Shown here: piece by piece, positions 14,918-22,759 of the stretch | How positions within the stretch are numbered: position 1 is the first letter of the stretch | Layout: each line of letters opens with the position of its first letter | Source: Nonomuraea sp. PA05 | Lineage (GTDB): Bacteria > Actinomycetota > Actinomycetes > Streptosporangiales > Streptosporangiaceae | Assembly (NCBI RefSeq): GCF_008086045.1 | Contig: NZ_VSEY01000001.1 | Span: 310,001-374,000 of the forward strand | Direction: 5' to 3' | Length of the DNA: 64,000 bases | The notes under the pieces: generated by a model | The model's database searches: none | Told to the model about the DNA's origin: nothing | Seen by the model: only the letters and a program-made list of their open reading frames with translations | Position numbers and translations under genes: made by a program

Positions 14918-15974
14918 CAGCGACATCGAATGGCTCCGAGGCCCTGACGGGCGACGCGGATCCACCTGGAACTTCGTCATAGGCTGCACGAAGCGGTCGC
15001 CCGGCTGCGGCATGCCCCGCTGGGAAGGCGACAAGCGAGGCGGCTGCTACGCCATCATCCAGGCGACCATACGGGCTGGGAACCCGAACCCGAAGGTGGC
15101 CACCGCGTTCGCCGGCCTCACCCACCGCACCGAGCACGGCCGCGACTGGACCGGCCAGGTGAACATCCTGCGCGACCGCCTGGACAAGCCACTCAAGTGG
15201 CGGGAACCGCGCCGCGTATTCGTCAACAGCCTTTCCGACCTGTGGGATGACCAGGTCCCCGAGGACGTGATCGCGCACGCGTTCGCGGTCATGGCCATGA
15301 CCCCCCAGCACACCTACCTCATCCTGACCAAGACGCCCGGCCGCATGCGGGCGATGCTCCGTTCAGACGACTTCTGGAAGGCAGTCGGCGAGGCAGGCCG
15401 CGGCATCGCGCTCGCGAAGGTGCGGGGCAAGTACCGGTCGGCGTCGGCCATGCAACTCACCTCTGACTCCAGCGCAGACGGGTACTGGATGCCGGTTCGG
15501 CCGCTGCCGAACGTGCAGATCGGTGTGTCGGTCGAGGACCAGAAGTGGGCCGACCTTCGTATCCCCATCCTGCTCGACACCCCGCACATCGCCGTTCGGT
15601 GGATCTCGGCGGAACCGCTGCTCGGTCGCATCGTCCTGCGAAGCGAATGGCTGGACCCCTGGAAGAACCCCGCGACGCTCGACTGGGTCGTGGCCGGCGG
15701 CGAGTCCGGACCCCAGGCTCGTCCGATGCACCCCGACTGGGCGCGCGGCCTGCGTGACCAGTGCGTCGCGGCGGGCGTGCCGTTCTTCTTCAAACAGTGG
15801 GGCGCGTGGACACCGTCTGGCATGGTCGGCGTCGGCAACCAGGGTCCGCGCTTCGCCTACATCGGCGACCCCGTGGACGAGCACGGCCACCGCATCGTCA
15901 TGGAGAACGTCGGCAAGCACCAGGCGGGCGCCGTCCTCGACGACGAGACGTGGACGGAGTACCCCGATGCGTGA
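14907..15974 (+). CDS. Phage Gp37/Gp68 family protein (DUF5131)
   Basis: 355 aa, ATG 14907 with AAGGAG upstream. The start has the family signature: W-N-F-V-I-G-C-T-K-x-S-x-G-C, here with an insertion before the last Cys (GDKRGGCYA), then VFVNSLSDLWDD, TYLILTKTPGRM, IGVSVEDQKWAD, RWISAEPLLG and WVVAGGESGPQARPM. The family resembles radical-SAM proteins in Cys layout and barrel plan; its reaction is not established. It lies in a run of presumed nucleic-acid modification genes. Confidence 0.85.
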   Translation: MSDNSDIEWLRGPDGRRGSTWNFVIGCTKRSPGCGMPRWEGDKRGGCYAIIQATIRAGNPNPKVATAFAGLTHRTEHGRDWTGQVNILRDRLDKPLKWREPRRVFVNSLSDLWDDQVPEDVIAHAFAVMAMTPQHTYLILTKTPGRMRAMLRSDDFWKAVGEAGRGIALAKVRGKYRSASAMQLTSDSSADGYWMPVRPLPNVQIGVSVEDQKWADLRIPILLDTPHIAVRWISAEPLLGRIVLRSEWLDPWKNPATLDWVVAGGESGPQARPMHPDWARGLRDQCVAAGVPFFFKQWGAWTPSGMVGVGNQGPRFAYIGDPVDEHGHRIVMENVGKHQAGAVLDDETWTEYPDA

Positions 15975-16308
15975 GACCAAGCGCGTCCAGGTCACCGGGG
16001 ACCTCTTCCACCCCCGCCTCCCGGACGGGGCGGTCTGGTGCGGCCGGGAAGGGCCGCACCTGAAGCGGTCGCCGTACGCGAACCCACACACGCTCTCCGG
16101 CGCCGGCTGCTGGCGGCCCGGCTGCGACGGCCGGGTGCACAGCCGACGCGAGGTCCTCGACCTCTACCGCCAGCACCTCCACTCGCACCCGGAGCTCGTC
16201 GAACGTGCCCGCGCCGAGCTGGACGGGCAGGCGCTGGCATGCCGGTGCAAGCTCGATGAGGCGTGCCACGTGGACCTGCTGCTCGCTGCGATGGCGGCCG
16301 GACGGTGA
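15968..16308 (+). CDS. DUF4326 protein
   Basis: 113 aa, ATG 15968 overlapping the end of the previous gene. Signature features are visible: a conserved strand VTGDLFHPRLPDGAVW, KRSPYANPH, HSRREVLDLYRQHL and the Cys motif ACRCKLDEACHVDLLL. The family is small, uncharacterised and common in phages and actinomycete elements, and usually sits near DUF5131 or DpdA-like genes as here. Confidence 0.8.
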
Positions 16309-16312
16309 CCCG

Positions 16313-17232
16313 GTGGAGGTCTTCTTCATGGGGGCCAACACCGGGTCCTGGCTCCGGCGTGCGGACGTGGGCGTGCCGCTGTGTGTCGCTTACCGGCACC
16401 TCGCCGACCTCAAGGGCGAACTGCCGCGCGCCGTCGTGCCGTGGATGCTGGACTCGGGCGGATTCAACCAGGTGACCACGCACGGCGGATACACGACCTC
16501 GCCGCGCGACTACGTGCGGGCGGTCAAGCGCTTCGCCGACGAGATCGGCAGTCTACGGTGGGCTGCCTGCCAGGACTGGATGTGTGAACCGCCCGCTCTG
16601 GCCAGCTCGGGCGCTTCCGTGCGGTGTCATCAGCGCTGGAGCATCGAGAACTACCTGAGCTTGCGCTTTCTAGAGGGTGCGCCGGACGGTAGGTCGCTGT
16701 TCGTTCCGCCGCTCCAGGGCGACGGCCGAGACGCGTTTCTGCGGCACGTGGACGAGTTCGACCGGTACGGCATTGACCTGACGAGAGCGCCCTTGGTCAG
16801 TGTCGGCTCGGTGTGCCGGATGCAGTCCACCCTCGAGATCGGCCGTGTCCTACCGCTCTGGCCAGTCTCGGCCTGAAGATGCACGGGTTCGGCGTGAAGA
16901 CTCTCGGGCTGCGCCGGTTCGGGCATCTCCTCGTCTCGGCGGACTCCATGGCGTGGTCTACCAACGCCCGGAAGAACGCCGACGACTTCAGAATCGACGT
17001 CCCAGAGCACACCCATCCCCGCGGCGGCAAGACCTGTTCGAGCTGCCCTGTCTACGCCCTGGCGTGGCGGAAGCGGATGCTGGCCAGCATCCCGCCCCCA
17101 CCCAAGACCGTCGCTTTGGAGCTGCCCGCTCTGTATGCCGGCCGCCAGGTGCTGCCCCGCTTCAGCGACATTCCTAACTCGGCCGTGCGACATCGGCCGA
17201 GCATCCCCATCTACGGAGGGAGAACCCCATGA
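16313..17232 (+). pseudogene. TGT/DpdA-like protein (queuine tRNA-ribosyltransferase fold), frameshifted
   Basis: GTG 16313 opens a frame with MLDSGGFNQV (Asp47, the DSGGF nucleophile-region motif of tRNA-guanine transglycosylases), CQDWMCEP and SVGSVCRMQ. The frame runs into a stop at 16876. The other frame carries on without a gap in homology: ALASLGLKMHGFGVKT, SADSMAWS, and CSSCPVYALAWRKRM, as expected for the C-terminal half, ending at 17232. The switch lies at about 16845-16860 and equals loss of one base. In DpdA-type enzymes this fold swaps guanine in DNA for a 7-deazaguanine. Either a sequencing error or a real null allele. Confidence 0.7.
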
Positions 17233-17576
17233 CCCAGCTCAACGACACCCCCGCTACCACAGCGGCCGAGGTCGAGGTGCCTCCGGTCCAACCCGCCGAC
17301 ATCCTCGCCTACCTCGCGCGCAGCGTCGCCCGCGACCTCACACAGCTCACCCTTGCGACCGCGGACGGGGTGCCGGAGCTCATCGCCGCGGCGGCCGAGG
17401 ACGCGGCGCGGGGCGTGGACGCGTTCATGGCCACGCTCATGGAGGCCGAGGGCTTGACCATCGAGCAGGCTCAGACCCGTGCCGCCGGGCTCATCGCCGA
17501 GCAGGGAGAGGTCGAAACGCGCGGCACCCGGCTGGGCGAACTGATGGACGAACTCGGGCTGAGAGCGGCCCCATGA
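17229..17576 (+). CDS. Hypothetical helical protein
   Basis: 115 aa, ATG 17229, overlapping the end of the TGT-like second frame by 4 bp and with GGAGGGAG upstream, which supports translation up to 17232. Ala/Glu-rich helices throughout; no domain is recognised. It overlaps the following HTH gene by 4 bp. Confidence 0.6.
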   Translation: MTQLNDTPATTAAEVEVPPVQPADILAYLARSVARDLTQLTLATADGVPELIAAAAEDAARGVDAFMATLMEAEGLTIEQAQTRAAGLIAEQGEVETRGTRLGELMDELGLRAAP

Positions 17577-17998
17577 GCCCTAAAGACGAGCGGATCGCCG
17601 AGTGCCGAACCCTCCTGCAACGGGAGGGGATCTCCTCGCCGCGTCGCCTTGCCGCCCGGCTGGGCGTGACCGAGCGCACCGTCTTCCGGTACCTGCGGGA
17701 CATGGAAGGGCGGTGCCGCAAGCTCGACCACTACGACGAGTGGATGCCGCTGATCCTCGTGCACCTGTGCCGATACCCGCGATCACAGTTCACCGGGTTC
17801 GAGCTGGCGCGAAGAGTGCTGGGCGACCACTCTGCGGTCCTGGCCTCGACGCTGCAGCGGATGGAACGGGAGAAGCTGGTGACGTGCACGGTCAAGCCCC
17901 GCAACGACGGCATCTTCTCGCGACACCAGCCGGTGTACTGGTGGCAACTCCATCCGGACATCGCCCTGGCCGTCGAGTCGGCCCAGGAGGCGGTGTAG
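17573..17998 (+). CDS. HTH regulator, paralogue 1
   Basis: 141 aa, ATG 17573. Residues about 20-45 are a clear helix-turn-helix (RRLAARLGVTERTVFRYLRDME), followed by a second helical/winged unit with LQRMEREKLVTC. The next gene has the same layout (AARLGMHERSVYRHLVAMEG and LERMERECLVES), so the pair arose by duplication. Likely DNA-binding regulators of this element and candidates for the palindrome-binding factor. Confidence 0.7.
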   Translation: MSPKDERIAECRTLLQREGISSPRRLAARLGVTERTVFRYLRDMEGRCRKLDHYDEWMPLILVHLCRYPRSQFTGFELARRVLGDHSAVLASTLQRMEREKLVTCTVKPRNDGIFSRHQPVYWWQLHPDIALAVESAQEAV

Positions 17999-18000
17999 CC

Positions 18001-18411
18001 ATGCCGACGTGGGAGCGGACCAGGAACCGAAGGGCGCGCATCGCCGAGCTCGTCGCCTGCGACTACGCCGTCCCCGTCATCGCGGCCCGGCTCGGGATGC
18101 ACGAGCGCAGCGTCTACCGGCACCTCGTCGCGATGGAGGGCCGTCCCCGGTCGCCGCGGGCGTACGAGGATCGGATGCCGCGCGTGCTCGCCCACCTGGA
18201 GGCCTACCCCGGCAAGCTGTTCACCCATGGTGAGTTACGTCGCGTGCTGGGCCTACCAGTCACGGCGAAGCTGCGGACCACGCTGGAGCGGATGGAACGC
18301 GAGTGCCTGGTGGAGTCGGTGCCGGGTTTCCGGGATGATCGGGAGTTCTGCGTACCGCGACCGGTTACCCGGTGGCGACTTGGCTCCGGCAAGGACGTAG
18401 GCAGGCAATGA
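18001..18411 (+). CDS. HTH regulator, paralogue 2
   Basis: 136 aa, ATG 18001, two bases after the stop of its paralogue. HTH at about residues 26-48 (PVIAARLGMHERSVYRHL) and the C-terminal LERMERECLVE wing region. Palindrome copy 5 begins 4 bp after its stop. Two adjacent paralogues with different recognition helices could bind related sites. Confidence 0.7.
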   Translation: MPTWERTRNRRARIAELVACDYAVPVIAARLGMHERSVYRHLVAMEGRPRSPRAYEDRMPRVLAHLEAYPGKLFTHGELRRVLGLPVTAKLRTTLERMERECLVESVPGFRDDREFCVPRPVTRWRLGSGKDVGRQ

Positions 18412-18414
18412 CTC

Positions 18415-18432
18415 GTTGGCGGTATCGCCAAC
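18415..18432. promoter_or_regulatory. 18-bp element palindrome, copy 5 (GTAT centre)
   Basis: Perfect GTTGGCG-GTAT-CGCCAAC directly behind the second HTH paralogue and about 87 bp before ATG 18520 (12 bp before an in-frame GTG at 18445). Confidence 0.85.
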
Positions 18433-18519
18433 GAGAACGAGGGCGTGGACCTGCCACCGGTCCGCGATCGTGACGTGCCCTGGCTGGCTAACCGGCCTGC
18501 TCAACATCGGGAGAGTGTA

Positions 18520-18789
18520 ATGGTACAGATCCGCGTCATGGACGACGACGGCGAACTGGCGGCCGAGGTCGTCGCCCGCCTGGTTCGGCTCCTGGCGAGC
18601 GAGGAATCCGACCTGCGGGCCGGAAGCGTGAACCGGGCCAGCCACCGCGGTGGAGGCGGGCGGTTTTTCCTCGACGCGATGCCCGACGATTGGGTACCGG
18701 CCAGGCCGGTGCGCGTGCGAGCTGAGCGCGTTGATCAGGCTCCATCGCGGCGGCCGAGTCGTGCACGTCGAGCGTTGCCGCCTGAATGA
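18520..18789 (+). CDS. Small basic hypothetical protein
   Basis: 89 aa from ATG 18520, chosen for the GGGAG at 18509-18513; an upstream GTG at 18445 would add 25 residues but has a poorly spaced ribosome site. Acidic N-terminal helix, then an Arg-rich C-terminus. Convergent with the minus-strand gene beyond a strong terminator. No family is recognised. Confidence 0.5.
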   Translation: MVQIRVMDDDGELAAEVVARLVRLLASEESDLRAGSVNRASHRGGGGRFFLDAMPDDWVPARPVRVRAERVDQAPSRRPSRARRALPPE

Positions 18790-18792
18790 GAC

Positions 18793-18830
18793 GCCGACCC
18801 TAGCCGGCCTCGCAGCCGGCTAGGGTCGGC
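18793..18830. terminator. Bidirectional terminator hairpin
   Basis: Sixteen-bp perfect stem gccgaccctagccggc / gccggctagggtcggc with a 6-nt loop, between the convergent genes ending at 18789 (plus) and 18820 (minus). The right arm extends into the last codons of the minus-strand gene. Confidence 0.85.
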
Positions 18831-19323
18831 CGCCCTTGTCGAGGTGGTTGAACCACGCGTTCAGCGCATCCGTGATCACCACGTTGCCGTTCTCACGCAT
18901 GCGATGGCATGCCTCGACCAGCCGAGCGCGGGTGTTCTGCTTGAGTCGGGCTGTGACCAGAGTTCCCTCGTCCCCATCCTCGTTCCACGCGTGTGTTCTG
19001 CGGGTGAAACGAGGGATGTCGAGGTCAGTCTCGTCCGGCATTTCCTTGGGAATGGGCGGATAGAACTGGTCGCAATAGAAGTTGATCGCAGCTTCCCACA
19101 CGTCTTGCAGCCCCTGCCCGGTCGCTTTGCAGACGTGGGTAAGTCGCTCGTTGGTGACCGCATCCAGGCGTGTCCCGGTATTGATGAGATTCATCCAGGT
19201 GGCAGCGCGGCGGCGTTCCGGAGCAGGGTGAGGAGTGGCCGTTCGCGAGCCCGCCAACTGAGACAGCGCATCAGGTTCGAGGAACGTGAGCTGTAGGGGG
19301 TTCTGATCTTCCTCGCGGGTCAT
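18820..19323 (-). CDS. Ribbon-helix-helix-like regulator
   Basis: 167 aa on the minus strand from ATG 19323, with AGGAG 7 bp upstream. The C-terminal 45 residues have GTLVTARLKQNTRARLVEACHRM and then a helix ending in ALNAWFNHLDK, the strand-helix-helix order of Arc/CopG-type repressors or partition proteins. The middle region (TWMNLINTGTRLDAVTNERLTHV) could be a second such unit. It is divergent from the gene at 19535 with palindrome copy 6 between them, so it is a candidate palindrome-binding repressor (inference). Confidence 0.6.
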   Translation of the reverse strand: MTREEDQNPLQLTFLEPDALSQLAGSRTATPHPAPERRRAATWMNLINTGTRLDAVTNERLTHVCKATGQGLQDVWEAAINFYCDQFYPPIPKEMPDETDLDIPRFTRRTHAWNEDGDEGTLVTARLKQNTRARLVEACHRMRENGNVVITDALNAWFNHLDKGGRP

Positions 19324-19500
19324 GTGGGCTGCTCCTGGGGTGGGGCGTGTGGGCGCGGTGGCGGCTTGAGTGCGATCTCTACCGTATTCCTGTACGTGTC
19401 TCGCGACAAAGCCGTGTCCGGTATATCCGTTTCCAGGAGAGAGTCGATCACGCCATCTCAGACCACCACAGCGCCGCCTGCGGCCATCTCCGGCAGAATC

Positions 19501-19518
19501 GTTGGCGATACCGCCAAC
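19501..19518. promoter_or_regulatory. 18-bp element palindrome, copy 6 (ATAC centre)
   Basis: Perfect GTTGGCG-ATAC-CGCCAAC, 16 bp before ATG 19535 in the divergent region with the ribbon-helix-helix-like gene. Confidence 0.85.
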
Positions 19519-19534
19519 GAGAAAGGACCACGAA

Positions 19535-19774
19535 ATGCCGATGACCGATCCCACCACCACCGCCCCCCCGATCCTCCCCGGCAACTACGTCCGCAGCCTC
19601 GTCTGGCCCGACCACGTCGGCACCGTCGTCGCCGTCTTCGAGAACGGCGACCTGTCCGTGGACTGGCACGGCCACCTGGCCAACGACCAGATCAACCCCG
19701 GCGACGTCACGAGGCTCACCGAGGAAGAGAAGACGGCCTACATCGCCGCCTGGACCCCCGAGGCAGGCTCCTGA
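19535..19774 (+). CDS. 79-aa hypothetical protein
   Basis: ATG 19535 behind GAAAGGA (19521-19527). After a Thr/Pro-rich start it has GNYVRSLVWPDHVGTVVAVFENGDLSVDW, a compact beta-barrel-like segment (KOW/SH3-like), then a helix. First gene of the 19.5-22.1 kb operon. The function is unknown. Confidence 0.65.
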   Translation: MPMTDPTTTAPPILPGNYVRSLVWPDHVGTVVAVFENGDLSVDWHGHLANDQINPGDVTRLTEEEKTAYIAAWTPEAGS

Positions 19775-20127
19775 TGCCGTACAGCACGCTCGGCAGCCAC
19801 CCCGACGTCCTCCGCATCGTCATCCAGGACGGAAACGACACGCGCCCCAGCCCTGTCGATGAGGACGACGAGCTCATCCCTCCACCCCGGCCGGGCCAGT
19901 GGGCCCTCACCCTCATCGACGACGACAACCTCCACCTGCTCGCCATCGAGGAAGGCACCGCCGACGACCTGGCCGCCTTCCTCACCCGCCTCACCGTCCA
20001 GGCCGCCGCCGCCCTGCGGGCCGCCGGCGTGGACCTGCCGGGCCGCATCCACACCGCACTGGCCGACGCCGGGCTCCTCTCCCGCGACGATGCCGACACC
20101 ACCTCCGATGTGCCAGAAGGAACCTCA
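19774..20127 (+). CDS. Hypothetical protein with apparently lost stop codon
   Basis: ATG 19774 overlaps the preceding stop (TGATG). The natural product would be about 117 aa (ALTLIDDDNLHLLAIEEG, then an Ala-rich helix). At the expected junction with the next gene the sequence reads TCATG where the element's habit is TGATG, so the codon at 20125-20127 is TCA instead of TGA. The frame then stays open through two other genes to 21282, joining the DUF6197-like gene in frame. Read literally this gives a 502-aa fusion containing a long low-quality middle; a single-base error or mutation is more likely. Confidence 0.55.
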
Positions 20128-20489
20128 TGGCCACGCCCACCTGCATTAACGAGACCGCCAACCTCAGCGGCACCGACGTCACCGCGTACGCGACCCGCGA
20201 CGACCTCCTCGCCCTTGTGCGGCGGCTCCTTCTGCCGCGCGGCAGTGACGGCTCACCCTACGGGGAGGTGCAGATCGGCTCCACGACCGTCGATGGAGTT
20301 GAGGAGAACCCGGTGTGCGTGCACCGCGCGGCTCACCAGATCGCCTCGCTCGGCGACGAGCTCAACGACGAGACGTACCCCGAGCTGTATGAGCACCCTG
20401 GTGCGCTCATCGAGGAGGACGACCCGGTCGCGGACCGCCGCGCCGCGCAGGAGATCATCACCCTGCTCACGGAGGCGTACGGACTATGA
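20127..20489 (+). CDS. Hypothetical protein
   Basis: 120 aa, ATG 20127, ribosome site AGAAGG at 20116-20121. Acidic, helical C-terminal half (PVADRRAAQEIITLLTEAYG) and VCVHRAAHQIASLGDEL in the middle. Overlaps the next ATG by 4 bp. No family is recognised. Confidence 0.65.
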   Translation: MATPTCINETANLSGTDVTAYATRDDLLALVRRLLLPRGSDGSPYGEVQIGSTTVDGVEENPVCVHRAAHQIASLGDELNDETYPELYEHPGALIEEDDPVADRRAAQEIITLLTEAYGL

Positions 20490-20842
20490 GCTTGGACAGC
20501 CACAGCCACCACGGCCACCTCACGGCGGAGAACATCCATGGAGTCGCCGACCGGCTCCGAGCGACGCTCGGAGACCAGCCGTTCGTGCTCGTGCGCACCT
20601 CGCCCACCTTCGACAACGGAATCCCGCACGTAACGGTCGGGTGCACGCTCACCTCACCGATCGAGGTCGTCACGTTCGGGGACGCCAGTCTGGGCCTGGA
20701 GTTCAGTGGCGGCGGCTGGTCATTCAGCTTTGCCGCAGGCACGCAGTTCGCGTTCGAGGGGCCCGTATTAACGATCTCCGAGAACTCCCCGAGCAGGCAC
20801 CTGAACCACTTCGTGTTCGCCCCGGAAGGCGGCGGCGAGTGA
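20486..20842 (+). CDS. Hypothetical beta-rich protein
   Basis: 118 aa, ATG 20486. His-rich start (SHSHHGHL), then a helix and a series of hydrophobic strands (PHVTVGCTLTSPIEVVTFGD, GGWSFSFAAGTQFAFEG). No family is recognised; it is translationally coupled on both sides. Confidence 0.6.
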   Translation: MSLDSHSHHGHLTAENIHGVADRLRATLGDQPFVLVRTSPTFDNGIPHVTVGCTLTSPIEVVTFGDASLGLEFSGGGWSFSFAAGTQFAFEGPVLTISENSPSRHLNHFVFAPEGGGE

Positions 20843-21282
20843 TCGACGTGTCACAGAGAGCCGTACTGGAGCGGGCCGCGGGCGTCATCGAACACAACGG
20901 CCTGGTCCGCCACTTCTACTACGACCGTGAGCAGACCTTCCCTGGGGTGGCGTTCGACAGCGAGGCCGACCACAAGGCCGCGCGCAGGCTATGCCCCCTG
21001 GGCGCCATCGCGGTCGCGTGCGATCTGGAGCCGGACGCGTGGGCGGAAGGAAACCGAGACCGGAACGACGCCCGCTTCCAAGCGGCCGAGGATGCCGCTT
21101 GGCACCTCGTCCAGTACCTGGAGCACCACGGGCTGGTCACGCCGGGGGACAGCAGTCCCGAAGCGATCATTAGCGGTGTCGGTGAGTGGGCGGACGCCGG
21201 AGGCCATGTCGGAATCGCCCGGCCGCTGGAGGTCATCGTGGCCACGATGCGGACGGCAGCACGATGGGAGCCAGCAGCGTGA
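20839..21282 (+). CDS. DUF6197-like protein
   Basis: 147 aa from GTG 20839 (GTGA overlap). It has the typical N-terminal helix AVLERAAGVIEHNG, then RRLCPLGAIAVAC and a C-terminal helix that starts VIVATMRTA. Related to the genes at 5540 and 31860. The family is common on actinomycete mobile elements and has no known role. Confidence 0.65.
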   Translation: MIDVSQRAVLERAAGVIEHNGLVRHFYYDREQTFPGVAFDSEADHKAARRLCPLGAIAVACDLEPDAWAEGNRDRNDARFQAAEDAAWHLVQYLEHHGLVTPGDSSPEAIISGVGEWADAGGHVGIARPLEVIVATMRTAARWEPAA

Positions 21283-21701
21283 AGGCGCTGACCGTTTACC
21301 AGCCCTGGGCCTGGGCCATCGCGTTCGGCGACAAGGACGTCGAGAACCGAACGCGCGGCACCCGCCACCGCGGCGAGCTCGCAATCCACGCTGGGAAGCC
21401 CTGGGACGAGTACGGCGCGGCCGACCCGCGCATCATCGCCGCCGCCGGCCAGCTCGCCGGGCCGCTGCTCCGCGACGACCGGTTCGAGTTCGGCTCCATC
21501 GTGGCCGTCGCCGAGCTGGTGGACGTGGTCCGGGACTCGCCGTCGCCCTGGGCGGCGCCGGGCCAGTGCCACTGGCTGCTGGCCAACGTGCGGCCGGTTG
21601 CCGAGCCAGTGCCGTGCCGGGGCTGGCAGAACGTCTGGGATGTGCCGCCGGAAGTGGAGGTCGCAGTGCAGGCCCAGCTCGACCGAAGGGACCTGACATG
21701 A
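21279..21701 (+). CDS. ASCH-domain protein
   Basis: 140 aa from GTG 21279. ALTVYQPWAWAIAFGDKDVENRT at the N-terminus and the following GELAIHAGKPWD are the signature of ASCH domains of the PUA-like superfamily, which bind RNA or modified nucleosides. FGSIVAVAELVDVV gives the remaining barrel strands. Phage and plasmid copies are common. The likely ligand is RNA or a modified base (family knowledge). Confidence 0.8.
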   Translation: MKALTVYQPWAWAIAFGDKDVENRTRGTRHRGELAIHAGKPWDEYGAADPRIIAAAGQLAGPLLRDDRFEFGSIVAVAELVDVVRDSPSPWAAPGQCHWLLANVRPVAEPVPCRGWQNVWDVPPEVEVAVQAQLDRRDLT

Positions 21702-22108
21702 TCGGCCCCCGGTACTGGGCCACCGGCATCACCGTGAGCTGCGACGGCCGCGACGGCTGGGGTGCGCAGGTGGACTTCTACGACGACGGGCACGGCGACG
21801 ACGACCCTGGCCGCGGCCGGATCTCCACGGAAGGCACGCTGCGGACGCGGTACTTCGTTGGGGGCGGTGACCAGGTGGACTCGCTGACCCTCGCCATCGA
21901 CACGGTGAAGGCCGACGCCGAGAAGATGGGCATCGCATGGTCGGACGCGGCCACCGTGTACTTCACCGGCGACGGCGGACTCCCGGATTGGCCCGCTCCG
22001 GAGGGTTGGCGGGAGCTGGTCAACAATCACGCTGTCCGGCTCGGCTGGCAGCCTGCCTACCGCGTGGACCCCGGAACTGTCTGGCGAAGCGGCCAGTTGA
22101 ACGCATAG
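21698..22108 (+). CDS. Hypothetical protein
   Basis: 136 aa, ATG 21698. Beta-rich N-terminus (RYWATGITVSCDGRDG, AQVDFYDDG), an acidic loop, then an amphipathic helix (LTLAIDTVKADAEKMGI). Last gene before a strong terminator. No family is recognised. Confidence 0.6.
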   Translation: MIGPRYWATGITVSCDGRDGWGAQVDFYDDGHGDDDPGRGRISTEGTLRTRYFVGGGDQVDSLTLAIDTVKADAEKMGIAWSDAATVYFTGDGGLPDWPAPEGWRELVNNHAVRLGWQPAYRVDPGTVWRSGQLNA

Positions 22109-22151
22109 AGTGCCCCGTACACGCGCGTGATCTGCATACTCCCGCGCAGCG

Positions 22152-22197
22152 AAGGCCCCGGCCCGGAAATCCACCCCTTCCGGCCGGGGCCTTTTCG
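22152..22197 (+). terminator. Rho-independent terminator
   Basis: Arms aaggccccggcc and ggccggggcctt with a T run (cttttc) after the right arm. Ends the 19.5-22.1 kb operon. Confidence 0.85.
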
Positions 22198-22249
22198 CGC
22201 TCCGCCGAAGGCTCGCGGTGCGCGCGGACGGCTCGTCGGCCCGCCGAGG

Positions 22250-22489
22250 CTAGCGCATGCGGTCCAACCGGGCGCTGACCCGGTCGAAGGAGCGGACGTA
22301 CGCCTCGTCCACGGGACGCCGCTGGGCAGGCCGGAGGATCGCGTGGACCGTGGTGGCTGTGGCGAGGAGCGTGAGTCCGGCCGCCGTGGCAAGCACGGCC
22401 GGGGCGACCTGGCCGATCTGACTGGCCAGGAGCGTGAGGACGGCCCCGGTGGCGATGGCCGTGGCGGCGATCCGGGCTGACCGGTGCAT
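22250..22489 (-). CDS. Small two-helix membrane protein
   Basis: 79 aa on the minus strand, ATG 22489 with AGGGGG upstream. Two hydrophobic segments (AATAIATGAVLTLLASQIG and VLATAAGLTLLATATTVHAI) followed by a basic cytoplasmic tail. Divergent from the SARP gene. The function is unknown. Confidence 0.6.
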   Translation of the reverse strand: MHRSARIAATAIATGAVLTLLASQIGQVAPAVLATAAGLTLLATATTVHAILRPAQRRPVDEAYVRSFDRVSARLDRMR

Positions 22490-22759
22490 GAAACCCCCTG
22501 TGGTTGCGCTAATTCGGTGTCCCCTGTGGGGCGCGATCACAGACATCGGCTTGCATGGCCGTAGTGACGATACGGGGTCACCGTGACGTGACGCCAGGGT
22601 CTCCGGACCGGCGCTCGGAAGAGGAAAGCACTCGTCGTTGCTCTTGGGCACATCGTGCGGCACCATGGCGGACACGATCACCATTGTGACTTCCCCCCAG
22701 GTGGGTTACTGATCGTGCCATCACCACCCGCTCATACCTGGGAGAGAGGGGGACACCAC

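Noticed and set aside
18445..18519. GTG 18445 as start of the 18520 gene, making palindrome copy 5 immediately adjacent
   Set aside because: The ribosome-site spacing is too short and the added residues look non-coding; kept as a minor alternative.
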